Shown: positions 1-9,668, counted from the first letter of the stretch. The stretch is 64,000 nucleotides of DNA from Alphaproteobacteria bacterium (GCA_040216735.1 JAVJOO010000010.1:62001-126000), one strand, 5' to 3'. Numbers and translations: made by a program. The notes: a model not told the origin generated them from the letters alone.

Positions 1-1
1 A

Positions 2-697
2 CCGCGAAATACCCCGACGAATCCTGCGCGGACCGGTGTCCAGGCGTTCCTCGATAAAGTCGCTGTGACCCCGGTCGCGCCAACCGCGGGCCGCGGGCGC
101 TTGATCTTTGCGCTCGATGCTACCGCGAGCCGAGAGCCTATGTGGGACCGTGCGTGCCACATCCAGGCTGAAATGTTTCGCGAGACAGCGGCATTGGGCG
201 GCCTAGAGATTCAGTTGGCCTACTACCGGGGTTTCGACGAATTTGCAGCGACCCCATGGATAGCCAGTTCAGCCGATCTTATTCGCCGCATGACCTCGGT
301 GTTTTGCCTAGGCGGGCATACGCAGATTCGCAAGGTGCTAGACCACGCCGTTGCCGAAACAAAACGTCGCAAGGTGAACGCGGTCGTGTTTGTCGGCGAC
401 TGCATGGAGGAAAGTGTCGACGATCTTTGCCATAGCGCCGGCAAATTAGGTGTACTCGGCGTACCGGTGTTTCTTTTTCAAGAGGGTGCCGAGCCGATCG
501 CGGATATGGCGTTCCGGCAAATCGCCAAGCTCACACGCGGCGCACATTGCCGCTTCGATGCGTCGAGCCCGAATCAACTCCGCGACCTCCTCAACGCTGT
601 TGCCGTCTATGCTGCGGGTGGGCGGCGCGCCCTTACCGACTTCGGCCGCAAGTCGGGTCCCGACGTTCGGCGTCTCACCAGCCAATTGAAAACATAG
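2..697 (+). CDS. VWA domain-containing protein, 5'-partial
   Basis: The reading frame is open from base 2, and the residues before the first internal GTG (base 65) read like protein (FLDKVAVTP), so the true start lies left of the window. A von Willebrand A fold is indicated by the MIDAS-like DATAS motif (the D-x-T-x-S metal site, about 18-22 residues after base 65), alternating beta/alpha segments and a later VVFVGD strand. The stop is 1 base before the DnaJ-like gene, so the two are probably co-transcribed. VWA proteins of this kind are cytosolic metal-dependent protein binders; the partner is unknown. No signal peptide is visible in the part present. Confidence 0.7.
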   Translation, partial: PRNTPTNPARTGVQAFLDKVAVTPVAPTAGRGRLIFALDATASREPMWDRACHIQAEMFRETAALGGLEIQLAYYRGFDEFAATPWIASSADLIRRMTSVFCLGGHTQIRKVLDHAVAETKRRKVNAVVFVGDCMEESVDDLCHSAGKLGVLGVPVFLFQEGAEPIADMAFRQIAKLTRGAHCRFDASSPNQLRDLLNAVAVYAAGGRRALTDFGRKSGPDVRRLTSQLKT

Positions 698-698
698 A

Positions 699-1412
699 AT
701 GTACTGGCTTCTGATTGGTTTCACGGTGCTTGGTACGCTGTTCCTTATGGCGCGCTGGTTTGTGACCGCCGAACCGCGCGAGATCCTCCGCGCCGGGCGG
801 TGGCTTGCGGTCCTTGGCGGCGTTGCGTTTTTAGGATTTCTGGCGTCGCGTGGGCTTTGGGGCGCGATGTTCCCGTTGCTGATGGCCGGGTTCATGTACT
901 ACCGGCGTCGCGCTAAGCGGGCGGCGTTTACGCGGGCGGCCGATCCGGCGGATGCGGCGCGCACGGGTAAGACCTCCGAAGTGCGGACTGCGACGTTGCG
1001 CATGAACCTTGACCACGATACCGGCACCCTCGACGGCAGCGTCTTGCAGGGACGGTTTGCCGGTCGCGACCTCGGCGCGTTGTCGGAAGCCGAACTCATT
1101 GCCCTCCTTGAGGAGTGCGGTCGTACAGACTCGGAATCGGCGCAACTTCTAGAGACCTATTTGGATCGGCGCCTCGGTCCGGCGTGGCGGGATAGGCACG
1201 ACCATGCGGCGGATACCGCGCCGTCCGGCCCCGGCGCCATGTCCCGCGCCGAAGCCTTTGCGGTCCTCGGTTTGGAACCTGGCGCCAGCGACACGGAGAT
1301 CCGGCAGGCCCACCACAGGCTGATGAAAGGGATGCATCCCGATCAGGGCGGGTCGACCTTCCTCGCGACGAAAATCAACCAGGCGAAGGATCTTCTCCTG
1401 GGAAAAGGCTAA
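699..1412 (+). CDS. membrane-anchored DnaJ-domain protein
   Basis: 237 aa. Residues 1-20 and about 35-68 are hydrophobic and form one or two membrane segments; the middle is charged. The last 55 residues are a J domain with the HPD tripeptide at 213-215, which in this family stimulates Hsp70 (DnaK) ATPase. The order TM first, J domain at the C-terminus resembles DjlA/Tim14-type membrane J proteins. The start ATG is 1 base after the VWA stop, implying translational coupling. The client is not deducible from sequence. Confidence 0.8.
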   Translation: MYWLLIGFTVLGTLFLMARWFVTAEPREILRAGRWLAVLGGVAFLGFLASRGLWGAMFPLLMAGFMYYRRRAKRAAFTRAADPADAARTGKTSEVRTATLRMNLDHDTGTLDGSVLQGRFAGRDLGALSEAELIALLEECGRTDSESAQLLETYLDRRLGPAWRDRHDHAADTAPSGPGAMSRAEAFAVLGLEPGASDTEIRQAHHRLMKGMHPDQGGSTFLATKINQAKDLLLGKG

Positions 1413-1478
1413 ACTTGCCTGGCGGTCGGTCGCGTGGCACAAGAACCCGCCTTTCTGCCCCGCCGGAGCCCGCAATAC

Positions 1479-2354
1479 ATGACTGCAACCGTGCGCAAAG
1501 CCGTTTTCCCCGTGGGGGGGCTCGGGACGCGTTTTTTGCCCGCGACGAAGGCGCTGCCCAAGGAAATGCTGCCCATCGTCGACAAACCGCTGATCCATTA
1601 CGCGGTGGAGGAAGCGCGGGCGGCCGGAATCGAAGAGTTCATTTTTGTCACCGGCAAAGGCAAAAGCGCGATTGAGGACCATTTCGATCATTCGTCGGAG
1701 CTAGAGGCGCTGTTGCGCTCGCGCGGTAAAGCGGAAGCTGCCGCGAGTTTGAGCAGTTGGTTACCGGCACCGGGCAAGGTCGCCTATACCCGCCAACAGG
1801 AGCCGCTTGGACTGGGCCACGCCATTTGGTGCGCGCGGCACTTCATTGGCGACGAGCCCTTCGCCGTTCTGCTGCCCGACGATATCTTCTTGGCTGAGGT
1901 TCCCTGTCTCAAGCAGATGGTCGACGCCTATTCCGGCCGTGGCGGGATGGTTGCAGCGGAGATCATCGAGGGAGCCGACATCTCCAACTATGGCGTTCTC
2001 GACGTAGCGGGCGGGAATGGGAAGGTCGTGAACGTTCGCTCGCTGGTCGAGAAGCCTAAGCCCGCAGACGCGCCATCGAATTATGCGGTCGTCGGGCGCT
2101 ACATTATGACCCCGAGAGTCTTCGAGTATCTTGATCGCCAAGAAAAGGGTGCCGGCGGCGAAATCCAGCTAACCGACGCGCTCTCGTGGTTAGCCTCGGT
2201 CGAGGAATTTGCCGGTATCGAGATCGAAGGCGAGCGCTTCGATTGTGGCCAGCGGTCGGGATACCTTCGCGCCAATATCGCCTTTGGACTTCGACGGGCT
2301 GACTTACGCGACGGTCTAATTCAGTACATCCGGAGCTTAGACCTCGGTGCATAA
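1479..2354 (+). CDS. galU: UTP--glucose-1-phosphate uridylyltransferase
   Basis: Makes UDP-glucose from UTP and glucose-1-phosphate. The N-terminal nucleotidyltransferase signature VFPVGGLGTRFLPATKALPKE is present, followed by a LLPDDIF substrate-binding stretch and the GEIQLTDAL motif near the C-terminus. I chose ATG 1479 (291 aa): an upstream in-frame GTG at 1434 would add 15 residues of atypical sequence, while MTATVRKAVFP begins like other GalU proteins. It is followed after 3 bases by ugd, which uses its product, and then by a phosphohexomutase, so the three form a sugar-nucleotide operon. Confidence 0.93.
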   Translation: MTATVRKAVFPVGGLGTRFLPATKALPKEMLPIVDKPLIHYAVEEARAAGIEEFIFVTGKGKSAIEDHFDHSSELEALLRSRGKAEAAASLSSWLPAPGKVAYTRQQEPLGLGHAIWCARHFIGDEPFAVLLPDDIFLAEVPCLKQMVDAYSGRGGMVAAEIIEGADISNYGVLDVAGGNGKVVNVRSLVEKPKPADAPSNYAVVGRYIMTPRVFEYLDRQEKGAGGEIQLTDALSWLASVEEFAGIEIEGERFDCGQRSGYLRANIAFGLRRADLRDGLIQYIRSLDLGA

Positions 2355-2357
2355 CAG

Positions 2358-3689
2358 ATGAAGATCGTTGTCATTGGAACCGGTTATGTCGGGCTCGTTT
2401 CGGGCGCTTGTTTCGCCGATATCGGTAACGATGTCACCTGTGTCGACAAGAATCCGACGATCGTGGAACGGCTGGGTCGCGGGGACATTCCGATCTACGA
2501 ACCGGGCCTTGGCGATGTGGTTGCGCGCAATGTGGCAAACGGTCGGCTGACTTTTGCCGACACGGCGGCGCAGGTGGTCTCCAACGCGGATGTCGTTTTT
2601 ATAGCGGTGGGAACGCCGCCCAAAGAAAACGGGGATGCCGACCTTTCCTACGTCCAGGCGGCCGCCGCAGAATTCGCGCCGTATCTTGCGGGCTATACCG
2701 TCGTCGTGACCAAATCGACAGTGCCGGTCGGCACCAACCGGAAGGTCGCGGAGATCGTCCGCGCCAACGCACCGGACGCCGATTTCGATATCGCGTCGGT
2801 GCCGGAATTCCTGCGAGAAGGGAGCGCTGTGGCGGACTTCGCCTCGCCCGACCGTATCGTCGTTGGCGTCGATAGCGCGCGCGCCGCGGACACCCTGCGG
2901 ACTCTGCATGAACCGCTGATCAAGGGCCGTCCGGAGAGATTGGTGGTCGCCGATGTCGAGACCGCCGAGCTTATTAAGTACAGTGCCAATGCGTTTCTTG
3001 CGGTGAAGATTACCTTCATCAACGAAATCGCCAACCTTTGCGAACGGGTCGGTGCCAATGTCGAGGACGTTGCCCGCGGCATGGGTTTCGACACCCGCAT
3101 CGGCCGCTGGGGACTGAGCGCCGGGCCGGGATACGGCGGATCGTGCTTTCCAAAGGATACTTCGGCGTTAGCGCATGGCGCCGCGCAGGCAGGCGCCCCG
3201 ACGCGGTTGGTGGAAACGGCCATCGAGGTCAACGACGCGCGTAAGCGGGGGTTGGCGGAAAAGATCGCGGCGGCGGTCGGCGGAAGCCTCGCAGGAAAAA
3301 CCGTTGCCGTTCTCGGGATCACGTTCAAAGCGAATACAGACGATGTGCGCGATAGTCCCGCCATCGATCTGGTGCAGGGCCTTCTGACTGCCGGCGCCGC
3401 GGTTCGGGTCTTCGATCCCCAGGGCGAATCGCATGCCCGAAGGCTAATCGACGGCGTTACATGGTGTGACGGTGCGATCGACGCGGCCAACGGTGCCCAT
3501 GTGGCTACGATTGCGACGGAATGGGATCAGTTCAAACCGGGGCATCTGGACCTGACGGCACTCAAAGCGGCAATGGCTGTGCCGGTTTTGGTCGATTTTC
3601 GTAATCTTTTCGAACCGGCGGATGCCGCCGCCGCCGGGTTCACCTACGTCAGCGTCGGGCGGCGGCCGGTCTCCCCAATTAACGTATGA
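2358..3689 (+). CDS. ugd: UDP-glucose 6-dehydrogenase
   Basis: 443 aa, normal length. Oxidises UDP-glucose to UDP-glucuronate with two NAD+. The N-terminal Rossmann loop GTGYVGLVSG (residues 7-16), the central TAELIKYSANAFLA helix, and the active-site GGSCFPKD motif with the catalytic cysteine at 263 are all present. The C-terminal UDP-binding domain follows (LGITFKANTDDVRDSP). The start is 3 bases after galU and the stop overlaps the next gene by the ATGA tetranucleotide, so the product flow galU to ugd is matched by tight coupling. Likely feeds exopolysaccharide or LPS acidic sugars. Confidence 0.95.
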   Translation: MKIVVIGTGYVGLVSGACFADIGNDVTCVDKNPTIVERLGRGDIPIYEPGLGDVVARNVANGRLTFADTAAQVVSNADVVFIAVGTPPKENGDADLSYVQAAAAEFAPYLAGYTVVVTKSTVPVGTNRKVAEIVRANAPDADFDIASVPEFLREGSAVADFASPDRIVVGVDSARAADTLRTLHEPLIKGRPERLVVADVETAELIKYSANAFLAVKITFINEIANLCERVGANVEDVARGMGFDTRIGRWGLSAGPGYGGSCFPKDTSALAHGAAQAGAPTRLVETAIEVNDARKRGLAEKIAAAVGGSLAGKTVAVLGITFKANTDDVRDSPAIDLVQGLLTAGAAVRVFDPQGESHARRLIDGVTWCDGAIDAANGAHVATIATEWDQFKPGHLDLTALKAAMAVPVLVDFRNLFEPADAAAAGFTYVSVGRRPVSPINV

Positions 3690-5065
3690 TCGCGCATCGG
3701 TTCGATCCCTCGATCCTGCGGGCCTACGATATTCGAGGCGTGCTCGACGAGACGCTGGGCGCGGCCGACGCGGTGGCGATTGGGTGTGCCTTCGGCACTA
3801 TTGTTCGGCGGCGCGGCGGGCGCACGGTCAATGTCGGCTACGACGGTCGCCACAGTTCGCCGGGCCTAGCGGATCGCCTTGTCGAAGGACTGAAGTCCAC
3901 CGGCGTCGCGGTTCGGAGAGTCGGGCTCGGCCCGACTCCAATGCTCTATTTTAGCGTGCATGACACGTCCGCCGACGGCGGCATCATGGTGACCGGTTCC
4001 CACAATCCGCCCGACCACAACGGCTTCAAATTCATGCTGGGCCGCTCGGGATTTTTTGGCGAAGACATACAAGCCCTTGGAAAGATGGCCGAGGCTGGCG
4101 ACTTCGATGTCGGCGACGGCACGGAGGAAACAATCGACGTTGCCGTCCGGTACATCGATCGTCTGGTCGCCGGTGCCGATTTTCCGGCCGACCTTACGGT
4201 AGCATGGGATCCCGGCAATGGTGCGGCCGGTGCGGTTCTCGAGGCGTTGACCGCGCGCATTCCTGGACGCCACGTCCTCATCAATGTGGCTGTCGACGGC
4301 GACTTTCCCAATCATCATCCCGACCCGACGGTTCCGGAAAACCTTGAACAGCTACGGGACGCCGTGACGCGCGAAGGCGCGGCGCTGGGATTTGCGTTCG
4401 ATGGCGACGGCGACCGGATCGGTGTCGTCGATGCGGCGGGGCGTATCGTCTGGGGCGATCAGTTGCTCGCGCTGCTCGCGCGCGACGTCCTGACCAACCA
4501 TCCCGGTGCAACGATTATCGGCGATGTTAAATGCAGTATCGCGTTGTTCGATGAAATCCGCCGCCTTGGCGGCGATCCGGTCATGTGGGCGGCAGGACAC
4601 TCGCTGGTAAAGGCCAAGATGGTCGAAACCGGCGCGAAACTCGCAGGCGAGATGAGTGCGCACATCTTCTTTGCCGACGACTATTACGGTTTCGACGATG
4701 GGCTCTACGCCGCGGTTCGGACGCTTCAGCTGATCCAACGGAGCGGCACGTCGATCGGTGCCATGCTGGACGAGTTGCCCGTTTTCGTGAATACGCCCGA
4801 ACTTCGCTTCGATTGCTCCGAGTCGCGAAAGTTCGCCGTGGCCGCCGAGGTTGCTGCACGGATGCGCGCGGCGGGCGCCGAGGTTGTCGACATCGATGGG
4901 GTTCGGGTAAGCAATGAAGACGGTTGGTGGCTGCTGCGGGCGTCGAACACTCAGGCGGTGCTGGTGGCGCGAATCGAAGCGCACGATCAGGCTGGCCTCG
5001 ACCGTTTAAAGGCGCAACTTTTCGCCGAGCTCACCGCAAGCGGTGTCCAACCGCCCGCCGTCTAG
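3686..5065 (+). CDS. phosphomannomutase/phosphoglucomutase
   Basis: 459 aa, typical alpha-D-phosphohexomutase. Interconverts hexose 6- and 1-phosphates. Visible landmarks: the substrate loop YDGRHSS, the phosphoserine loop TGSHNPPDHNG with the phospho-acceptor serine at 105, and the Mg-binding loop DGDGDRIG. It overlaps ugd by 4 bases and would supply glucose-1-phosphate to GalU or mannose-1-phosphate to GDP-mannose synthesis. AlgC and ManB homologues both look like this, so I give no symbol. Its stop directly abuts the stop of the convergent methyltransferase gene. Confidence 0.92.
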   Translation: MIAHRFDPSILRAYDIRGVLDETLGAADAVAIGCAFGTIVRRRGGRTVNVGYDGRHSSPGLADRLVEGLKSTGVAVRRVGLGPTPMLYFSVHDTSADGGIMVTGSHNPPDHNGFKFMLGRSGFFGEDIQALGKMAEAGDFDVGDGTEETIDVAVRYIDRLVAGADFPADLTVAWDPGNGAAGAVLEALTARIPGRHVLINVAVDGDFPNHHPDPTVPENLEQLRDAVTREGAALGFAFDGDGDRIGVVDAAGRIVWGDQLLALLARDVLTNHPGATIIGDVKCSIALFDEIRRLGGDPVMWAAGHSLVKAKMVETGAKLAGEMSAHIFFADDYYGFDDGLYAAVRTLQLIQRSGTSIGAMLDELPVFVNTPELRFDCSESRKFAVAAEVAARMRAAGAEVVDIDGVRVSNEDGWWLLRASNTQAVLVARIEAHDQAGLDRLKAQLFAELTASGVQPPAV

Positions 5066-6241
5066 TCAGGCCTTGCGTGCACCGAAGGCAAGCCACGTTG
5101 CGGTGCGCTTGAAGTCCTGACCGCTATCGATGCTTGCTTGTAGTAGGTCGGCGGCGACCGCATTCGGGACCATCTCCTGGAAGCTCCGCGTCCGATCGAA
5201 ACCGACGCCGGCTGCGATGTCGATGAGGTCGGTGTCGTGCAAGGTGCCCCAGAACGGCTCGTGGTTATTGAGCGTATCCCAGTCGTAATAGAACTGCTCG
5301 AACGCATCCATCCCATCGTGCTGGCGTTGTTCGACGTGGAGCATCAGGCCCCCGGGCGCCAGGAGACGGAACGACTCGGCCAGGATATTACGCAGCGCCT
5401 GCCTGGATGTTTCATGCAGGACGATGTGGGAAACGACGAGATCGAAGGATCCTGCGGCGAAGTCCGTCGCCTCGGCGTTCTGTTGGGAAAAGTGAATGGC
5501 TTCACCCATCGAGCTCGCGCGGGCGTGCGCGTAGCGCAACATCGGCGCAGAAAGATCGATTGCGTCGATCCGCGCCTCCGGATAGACCGCGCAATAGGGC
5601 AACGTGCTGTGGCCGACGGAACAGCCAATATCGAGGATTCTTTTGGGGCGAAGGTCTGGAAACCGTGCCTTCAGAAACTTAATCGCAGAGGCACCCGCCG
5701 CTTCGCAATAGGGGCCCATGAAACCTTTGGTCAAGACGAAAACACCGGGGTCGTAAATCGCCGCCGGTGTGGAATCGTCTGGACAACGTTCCGCGTAGTA
5801 CCCACCGGGCTGACCGTGGAAATCGACCTTGGCCACGTAGCCCGGCAATGCCAAGTCCGGGTTTAGACGGAGCGTGCCGGTCGCGGTACGTCCGAGCCGC
5901 GCGACGTCATCGTTGATGCGGTCGATTTGTCGGTGAACGAGTTCCTCGCCGGTTGCTTGTTTCATTTCCTGCGTCGTGCGTCGCAATCCACTCCACCACT
6001 GGAAAAGGGGTTCGTCGGCCATGGCGCGGCGGATCTCGTGCCGATCCTTTGGCGGACGCCCGTAATGCCGCTCGAACGCCGGGCCGACCCGCCGATCGTA
6101 GGCGTGCCGATTGCCTGGGAACACTTGGGCTTGGACCGCAAAATACATTGACGCGACGAAGTCCTCACGCGCCGCTTCGTCATGGCTGACGGCGGCCATG
6201 GCCCCGTGACGGCCCATTTGCCTAATGCCGATAGGCTTCAT
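5066..6241 (-). CDS. SAM-dependent methyltransferase, paralogue 1
   Basis: 391 aa from ATG 6241 (MKPIGIRQMGRHGA); a longer frame reaches 6325 but overlaps the upstream gene's end. The N-terminal ~160 residues are a domain I do not recognise (many aromatic and charged residues, LRRTTQEM motif). Residues ~185-330 are a Rossmann methyltransferase with motif I LDIGCSVGHS, an acidic IDAIDLS strand and VVSHIVLHE. It is about co-linear with the next gene upstream, which shares the same two-domain plan, so the pair arose by tandem duplication. Substrate unknown. Confidence 0.75.
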   Translation of the reverse strand: MKPIGIRQMGRHGAMAAVSHDEAAREDFVASMYFAVQAQVFPGNRHAYDRRVGPAFERHYGRPPKDRHEIRRAMADEPLFQWWSGLRRTTQEMKQATGEELVHRQIDRINDDVARLGRTATGTLRLNPDLALPGYVAKVDFHGQPGGYYAERCPDDSTPAAIYDPGVFVLTKGFMGPYCEAAGASAIKFLKARFPDLRPKRILDIGCSVGHSTLPYCAVYPEARIDAIDLSAPMLRYAHARASSMGEAIHFSQQNAEATDFAAGSFDLVVSHIVLHETSRQALRNILAESFRLLAPGGLMLHVEQRQHDGMDAFEQFYYDWDTLNNHEPFWGTLHDTDLIDIAAGVGFDRTRSFQEMVPNAVAADLLQASIDSGQDFKRTATWLAFGARKA

Positions 6242-6297
6242 GGTTGAGGGACCGATTGCAGTGTCATGGTTGGCTCCCGGCCATCCGAGGACAGCGA

Positions 6298-7464
6298 TTA
6301 TTTTGTTGCGGTATAGAAGAACCAAGGCGGCGTTGGGGCCTCGCCCGGTTTATCTACGTTGTAGACCTGTCGGCGTTCTTCATCGCCCCATTCCATCGAC
6401 TGACGGACCTTGCTGTTCGCGAAGCCGGCATCGACCGCGATTTTTTGCAAGTCCATGTCGTGAAGCGTTCCCCAAAACGGCTCGTTGTTGCCGAATGTAT
6501 CCCAGTCGCGCATGAACTGATCGTAAGGATCCATGCCGTCATACTGGGGCTGTTCGATGTGGATCATCACACCGCCCGGCTTCAGGACACGGTGGCATTC
6601 GCGAATAATGTTCTTGATCCCCGCGGTCGATAATTCGTGGAGGGTCGCGCCCGAAATCACGAAGTCGAAGGTGTTATCCGCGCAGGTCATCCGTTCCGCG
6701 CTTTGTTGCGAGAAATGCACCGGCACGCCTAGGCTTTCGGCGCGGGCATGGGCATAGCGCAGCATCGGTGCGGCCACGTCGATTGCGTGAACCTCGGCGT
6801 CCGGAAGCGTTTCGGCGATGGCGACCGAACCGTGGCCCACGGCACATCCGACGTCCAAGACTTTTCCGGTGCGGAATTGCGGATAATTTCGTTTGATATA
6901 CGCCGTGCTCGAGCGACCGAAACCGTCAACCTTCGGCCCCAAGAACCCCTGAGTGATGGAATAGACACCGCGGTCGTATAGAGCGCCGGCATAGACGTCG
7001 CCCTCCGTTGCCTCGCCGCAATAGCCGCCCGGCATGCAGTGGATATCGACCGCCGTGATGTAGCGCGGGAGATCGAGACTCGCGTCGAGTTCGAGCGACC
7101 CGCGCGTGCGCCCGCGCGGCTGGGCGCGTTCGTGCAGTTCGTCGTAGGTCCGATGCAGGCAGGTATCGGTCGCAACCCACATCATTTCCTGCGTCGTCCG
7201 GCGCAACGCACTCCAGGTCTGGTGGTAGGGGTCCTCGCGCATCTCCGCCCGAACTTCTTTGCGGGTCGCGGGTTGGCGTCCCTCGCGTTTCTTGAACGCA
7301 GGCAAAACGCGGTTCTGATAGACATCTTTGTTGCCCGGCATCAAATGGCCGAACACCTCGAAATGCATCGCCTGGGCGAAGTTCTCAAGTGCCATTTCGT
7401 CGTGGCTACTGTGAACGATTGCGCCATGGCGCTTCATCCGTTCGAAGGGTGTTGGTCCACTCAT
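6298..7464 (-). CDS. SAM-dependent methyltransferase, paralogue 2
   Basis: 388 aa from ATG 7464 (MSGPTPFERMKRHGA). Same architecture as the gene that follows it: an unrecognised N-terminal domain containing SALRRTTQEMMW, then a class I methyltransferase with motif I LDVGCAVGHG, VHAIDVA, and FVISGATLHELS. Shared motifs (RRTTQEM, APMLRYAHARA, MDLQ/TDLI near the end) show that the two are paralogues transcribed together. The conserved DVAAPMLRYAHARA segment binds SAM in such enzymes. Substrate is not deducible; conservation of both copies suggests distinct substrates or a heterodimer. Confidence 0.75.
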   Translation of the reverse strand: MSGPTPFERMKRHGAIVHSSHDEMALENFAQAMHFEVFGHLMPGNKDVYQNRVLPAFKKREGRQPATRKEVRAEMREDPYHQTWSALRRTTQEMMWVATDTCLHRTYDELHERAQPRGRTRGSLELDASLDLPRYITAVDIHCMPGGYCGEATEGDVYAGALYDRGVYSITQGFLGPKVDGFGRSSTAYIKRNYPQFRTGKVLDVGCAVGHGSVAIAETLPDAEVHAIDVAAPMLRYAHARAESLGVPVHFSQQSAERMTCADNTFDFVISGATLHELSTAGIKNIIRECHRVLKPGGVMIHIEQPQYDGMDPYDQFMRDWDTFGNNEPFWGTLHDMDLQKIAVDAGFANSKVRQSMEWGDEERRQVYNVDKPGEAPTPPWFFYTATK

Positions 7465-7548
7465 CCCTACCTCCAATTGGCAATGCACCCGAGTTGGCGC
7501 GTGGAGAGGATTATAGGCGCGTGACGCGACCGCGGCTACGGAGAGAGG

Positions 7549-8805
7549 TCAGCCGCCAGATTGATTGAGGGCGACACAGTCGAGGCCGTTTTTCACCAAG
7601 GTGCGGCAGGCAGAAAGCGCGTTCTCCCGCGTAATTCCGACGATTCGCGCGCGAAAGAGCGGTGTACTGGTTCGCGACGGTGCCTCGCTTACGGCTACCC
7701 GGGCGTCGCTAAGGTAGCGGGCGGCGATATCCGATGCGCGGCGAATCCCATGGAACGCGGAATCTTTGTCGCTGAAAGCGCCTACTTGGATCAACCAGGT
7801 TCGCTGGGTGGTCGATCTACCGGCCATTTCAGGAAGGTTCTGGACCGAAGAATCCGCGGTCGGGTAGGCGTCGTCGGTCGATCCTTGTTCCGGGGCGTCT
7901 GCTTCCGCCGGCGCGTCGGCAGCGAGCTGCGGGGCCGGGACACCTGGACGCAACGGCTTGATCGCTGGCGTCGGCACGTTGCGTGCCTCAAGGACGCTGA
8001 ACGCCCGATCGAACAAAGATTTCGCGTGGCTATCGCGCGAGTTTGCCGATTTTCCGCCGAAAACGACGCCGATCAGACGGCGGTCGCCGCGCTGGACCGA
8101 AGCAACGACGTTAAACCCCGATGCCCGGATGTAGCCGGTCTTGATCCCGTCTGCGCCTTGGTATTGCTCAAGAAGGTGATTGTGATTCCGGTAGGTCTTG
8201 CCGGCATAGGTAAATTTGGTGGTCGAGAAGTAATGGTAATAACGCGGGTGATCGTTCAGGAGGGCGCGGGCTAGCAGAGTCATGTCTCCGGCGGTCGTGC
8301 GCTGATGGCGATTGGGGAGACCGGTCGCGTTGCGGAAGGTCGTTCGGCGCATCCCGAGGTCACGCGCCTTTTCCGTCATCATTTCGGCGAAATTGATCTC
8401 GGTGCCGCCGAGTGCTTCGGCCACGACGGTGGCGGCATCGTTGGCCGACTTCGTGACCATTGCCAAGATCGCGTCTTTGGCCGTGATGGTAGATCCGGCA
8501 CGGAGGCCGAGGCGCGACGGTGTCTGCCCGGCGGCGCGCTGGGATACTGGAAGTTTTTGGTTGAGCCTGAATTTACCGGAATCGAGTGCATCGAATGCCA
8601 GGTAGAGCGTCATCATTTTTGTAAGCGACGCGGGATAGCGGATGGCCTCGCCGTTCCGCGAGAAGAGAATCTCGCCGGAGTCGGCGTCGACGATCATTGC
8701 CGCGTATCGGGCTTCGGCCTGGTTCATGCCCAGCGCCCACGCGAACGTTAGGGCAACAACGCCGAGGGCGACAAAACGCCAAAGCAAGTCTACTTTTCTC
8801 TGCAA
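7549..8805 (-). CDS. D-alanyl-D-alanine carboxypeptidase (class A LMW PBP) with SPOR domain
   Basis: 418 aa. A signal peptide (residues ~1-32, hydrophobic core VALGVVALTFAWAL, AEA cleavage context) precedes a penicillin-binding carboxypeptidase fold with all three active-site motifs: SLTK (Ser60, Lys63), SAN (120-122) and KTG (222-224). It trims the terminal D-Ala from peptidoglycan stem peptides in the periplasm. Residues ~335-415 form a SPOR domain (WLIQVGAFSDKDSAFHG), which binds denuded glycan strands at the septum, instead of the usual amphipathic C-terminal helix. This is the DacF/DacA-type arrangement common in alphaproteobacteria. Confidence 0.92.
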   Translation of the reverse strand: MQRKVDLLWRFVALGVVALTFAWALGMNQAEARYAAMIVDADSGEILFSRNGEAIRYPASLTKMMTLYLAFDALDSGKFRLNQKLPVSQRAAGQTPSRLGLRAGSTITAKDAILAMVTKSANDAATVVAEALGGTEINFAEMMTEKARDLGMRRTTFRNATGLPNRHQRTTAGDMTLLARALLNDHPRYYHYFSTTKFTYAGKTYRNHNHLLEQYQGADGIKTGYIRASGFNVVASVQRGDRRLIGVVFGGKSANSRDSHAKSLFDRAFSVLEARNVPTPAIKPLRPGVPAPQLAADAPAEADAPEQGSTDDAYPTADSSVQNLPEMAGRSTTQRTWLIQVGAFSDKDSAFHGIRRASDIAARYLSDARVAVSEAPSRTSTPLFRARIVGITRENALSACRTLVKNGLDCVALNQSGG

Positions 8806-8932
8806 CCGCTCGCGCCCCAGACTGGTCTGTAGAAGTTCCCCAACAGGCGCGTCGAGGGTGCGCCTGTAAGGATGATAGAAGAGCAGTTGGCCTCGTGTCT
8901 ATTCATATATTTCAAATAGTTGCGGGAGAGTC

Positions 8933-9646
8933 TTGATAGTGAATCTAATTGCAAACGTTGCCGCGCTGGGGTTCGCGCTCGTGGTCGGCGCCTGCAGCCT
9001 ACCCGATAGCGGGGTTCTGGGGCGTCAGTTGAGCTGGTTCGACTACGTGGCCGGCGAAGACATGCGGCAAAGTTGTCCGCGGTCGGATCTGGAACGCTAC
9101 AGGCTCGTGTTTAACGCCGAGTATACGAAACAGGTCCGGACCTACGATGTCTTGCAGCGCGGCGAAGGGGCGATTCTGCGGGGGCATGTTTTTCGGGGCA
9201 GTTTGACGGCAGACAGGGCGTTCCCGTCGGCGATCGGCGGATTCGTGGGCGAGACCGGATCGCTCGAACTCAATCCGGCCGAATTCCAGGCGTTGCGTAG
9301 CGCCGTGGCGGCTGCACCGGCGCCGGGCAACGACGTGCTCTATCTGCGCGCGGACTCCTACTTCTGGGTGGTTGTGTCGTGCGTGAACGGGGTCCTAAGC
9401 GCCAACGCCTTTACCGGTCCAGCAGAAAGGTTGGAAAGTCTGCCGTTCCGCCGTTTCCTTCTGGCCCACGATCCCACCGGCGTCCCCGTGCGGGTGCAAC
9501 GCGGGGTCGCCGCCGACCGGTTGACCGGCTATGGCAGCGTCTACAGCCCGATCGAGACCGAATCGGCAGACCGTGCGTCCGGACGCGGCGGCGCGGTCTT
9601 CCAATTCAAGTATGAAAACGGCGCAATTACGACGCTTGGCGGCTAA
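8933..9646 (+). CDS. putative lipoprotein of unknown function
   Basis: 237 aa from TTG 8933, preceded by GGGAG a few bases upstream; an in-frame GTG at 8939 is the alternative. The N-terminus is a short hydrophobic leader ending in VVGAC, a lipobox, with Cys21 as the lipidated residue. The rest is a soluble, beta-rich domain without motifs I recognise. Probably anchored in the periplasmic face of a membrane. It is divergent from the carboxypeptidase gene; the 127-base gap between them must carry both promoters. Confidence 0.6.
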   Translation: MIVNLIANVAALGFALVVGACSLPDSGVLGRQLSWFDYVAGEDMRQSCPRSDLERYRLVFNAEYTKQVRTYDVLQRGEGAILRGHVFRGSLTADRAFPSAIGGFVGETGSLELNPAEFQALRSAVAAAPAPGNDVLYLRADSYFWVVVSCVNGVLSANAFTGPAERLESLPFRRFLLAHDPTGVPVRVQRGVAADRLTGYGSVYSPIETESADRASGRGGAVFQFKYENGAITTLGG

Positions 9647-9668
9647 TGCTGCAGTGCACAAAAACGCC

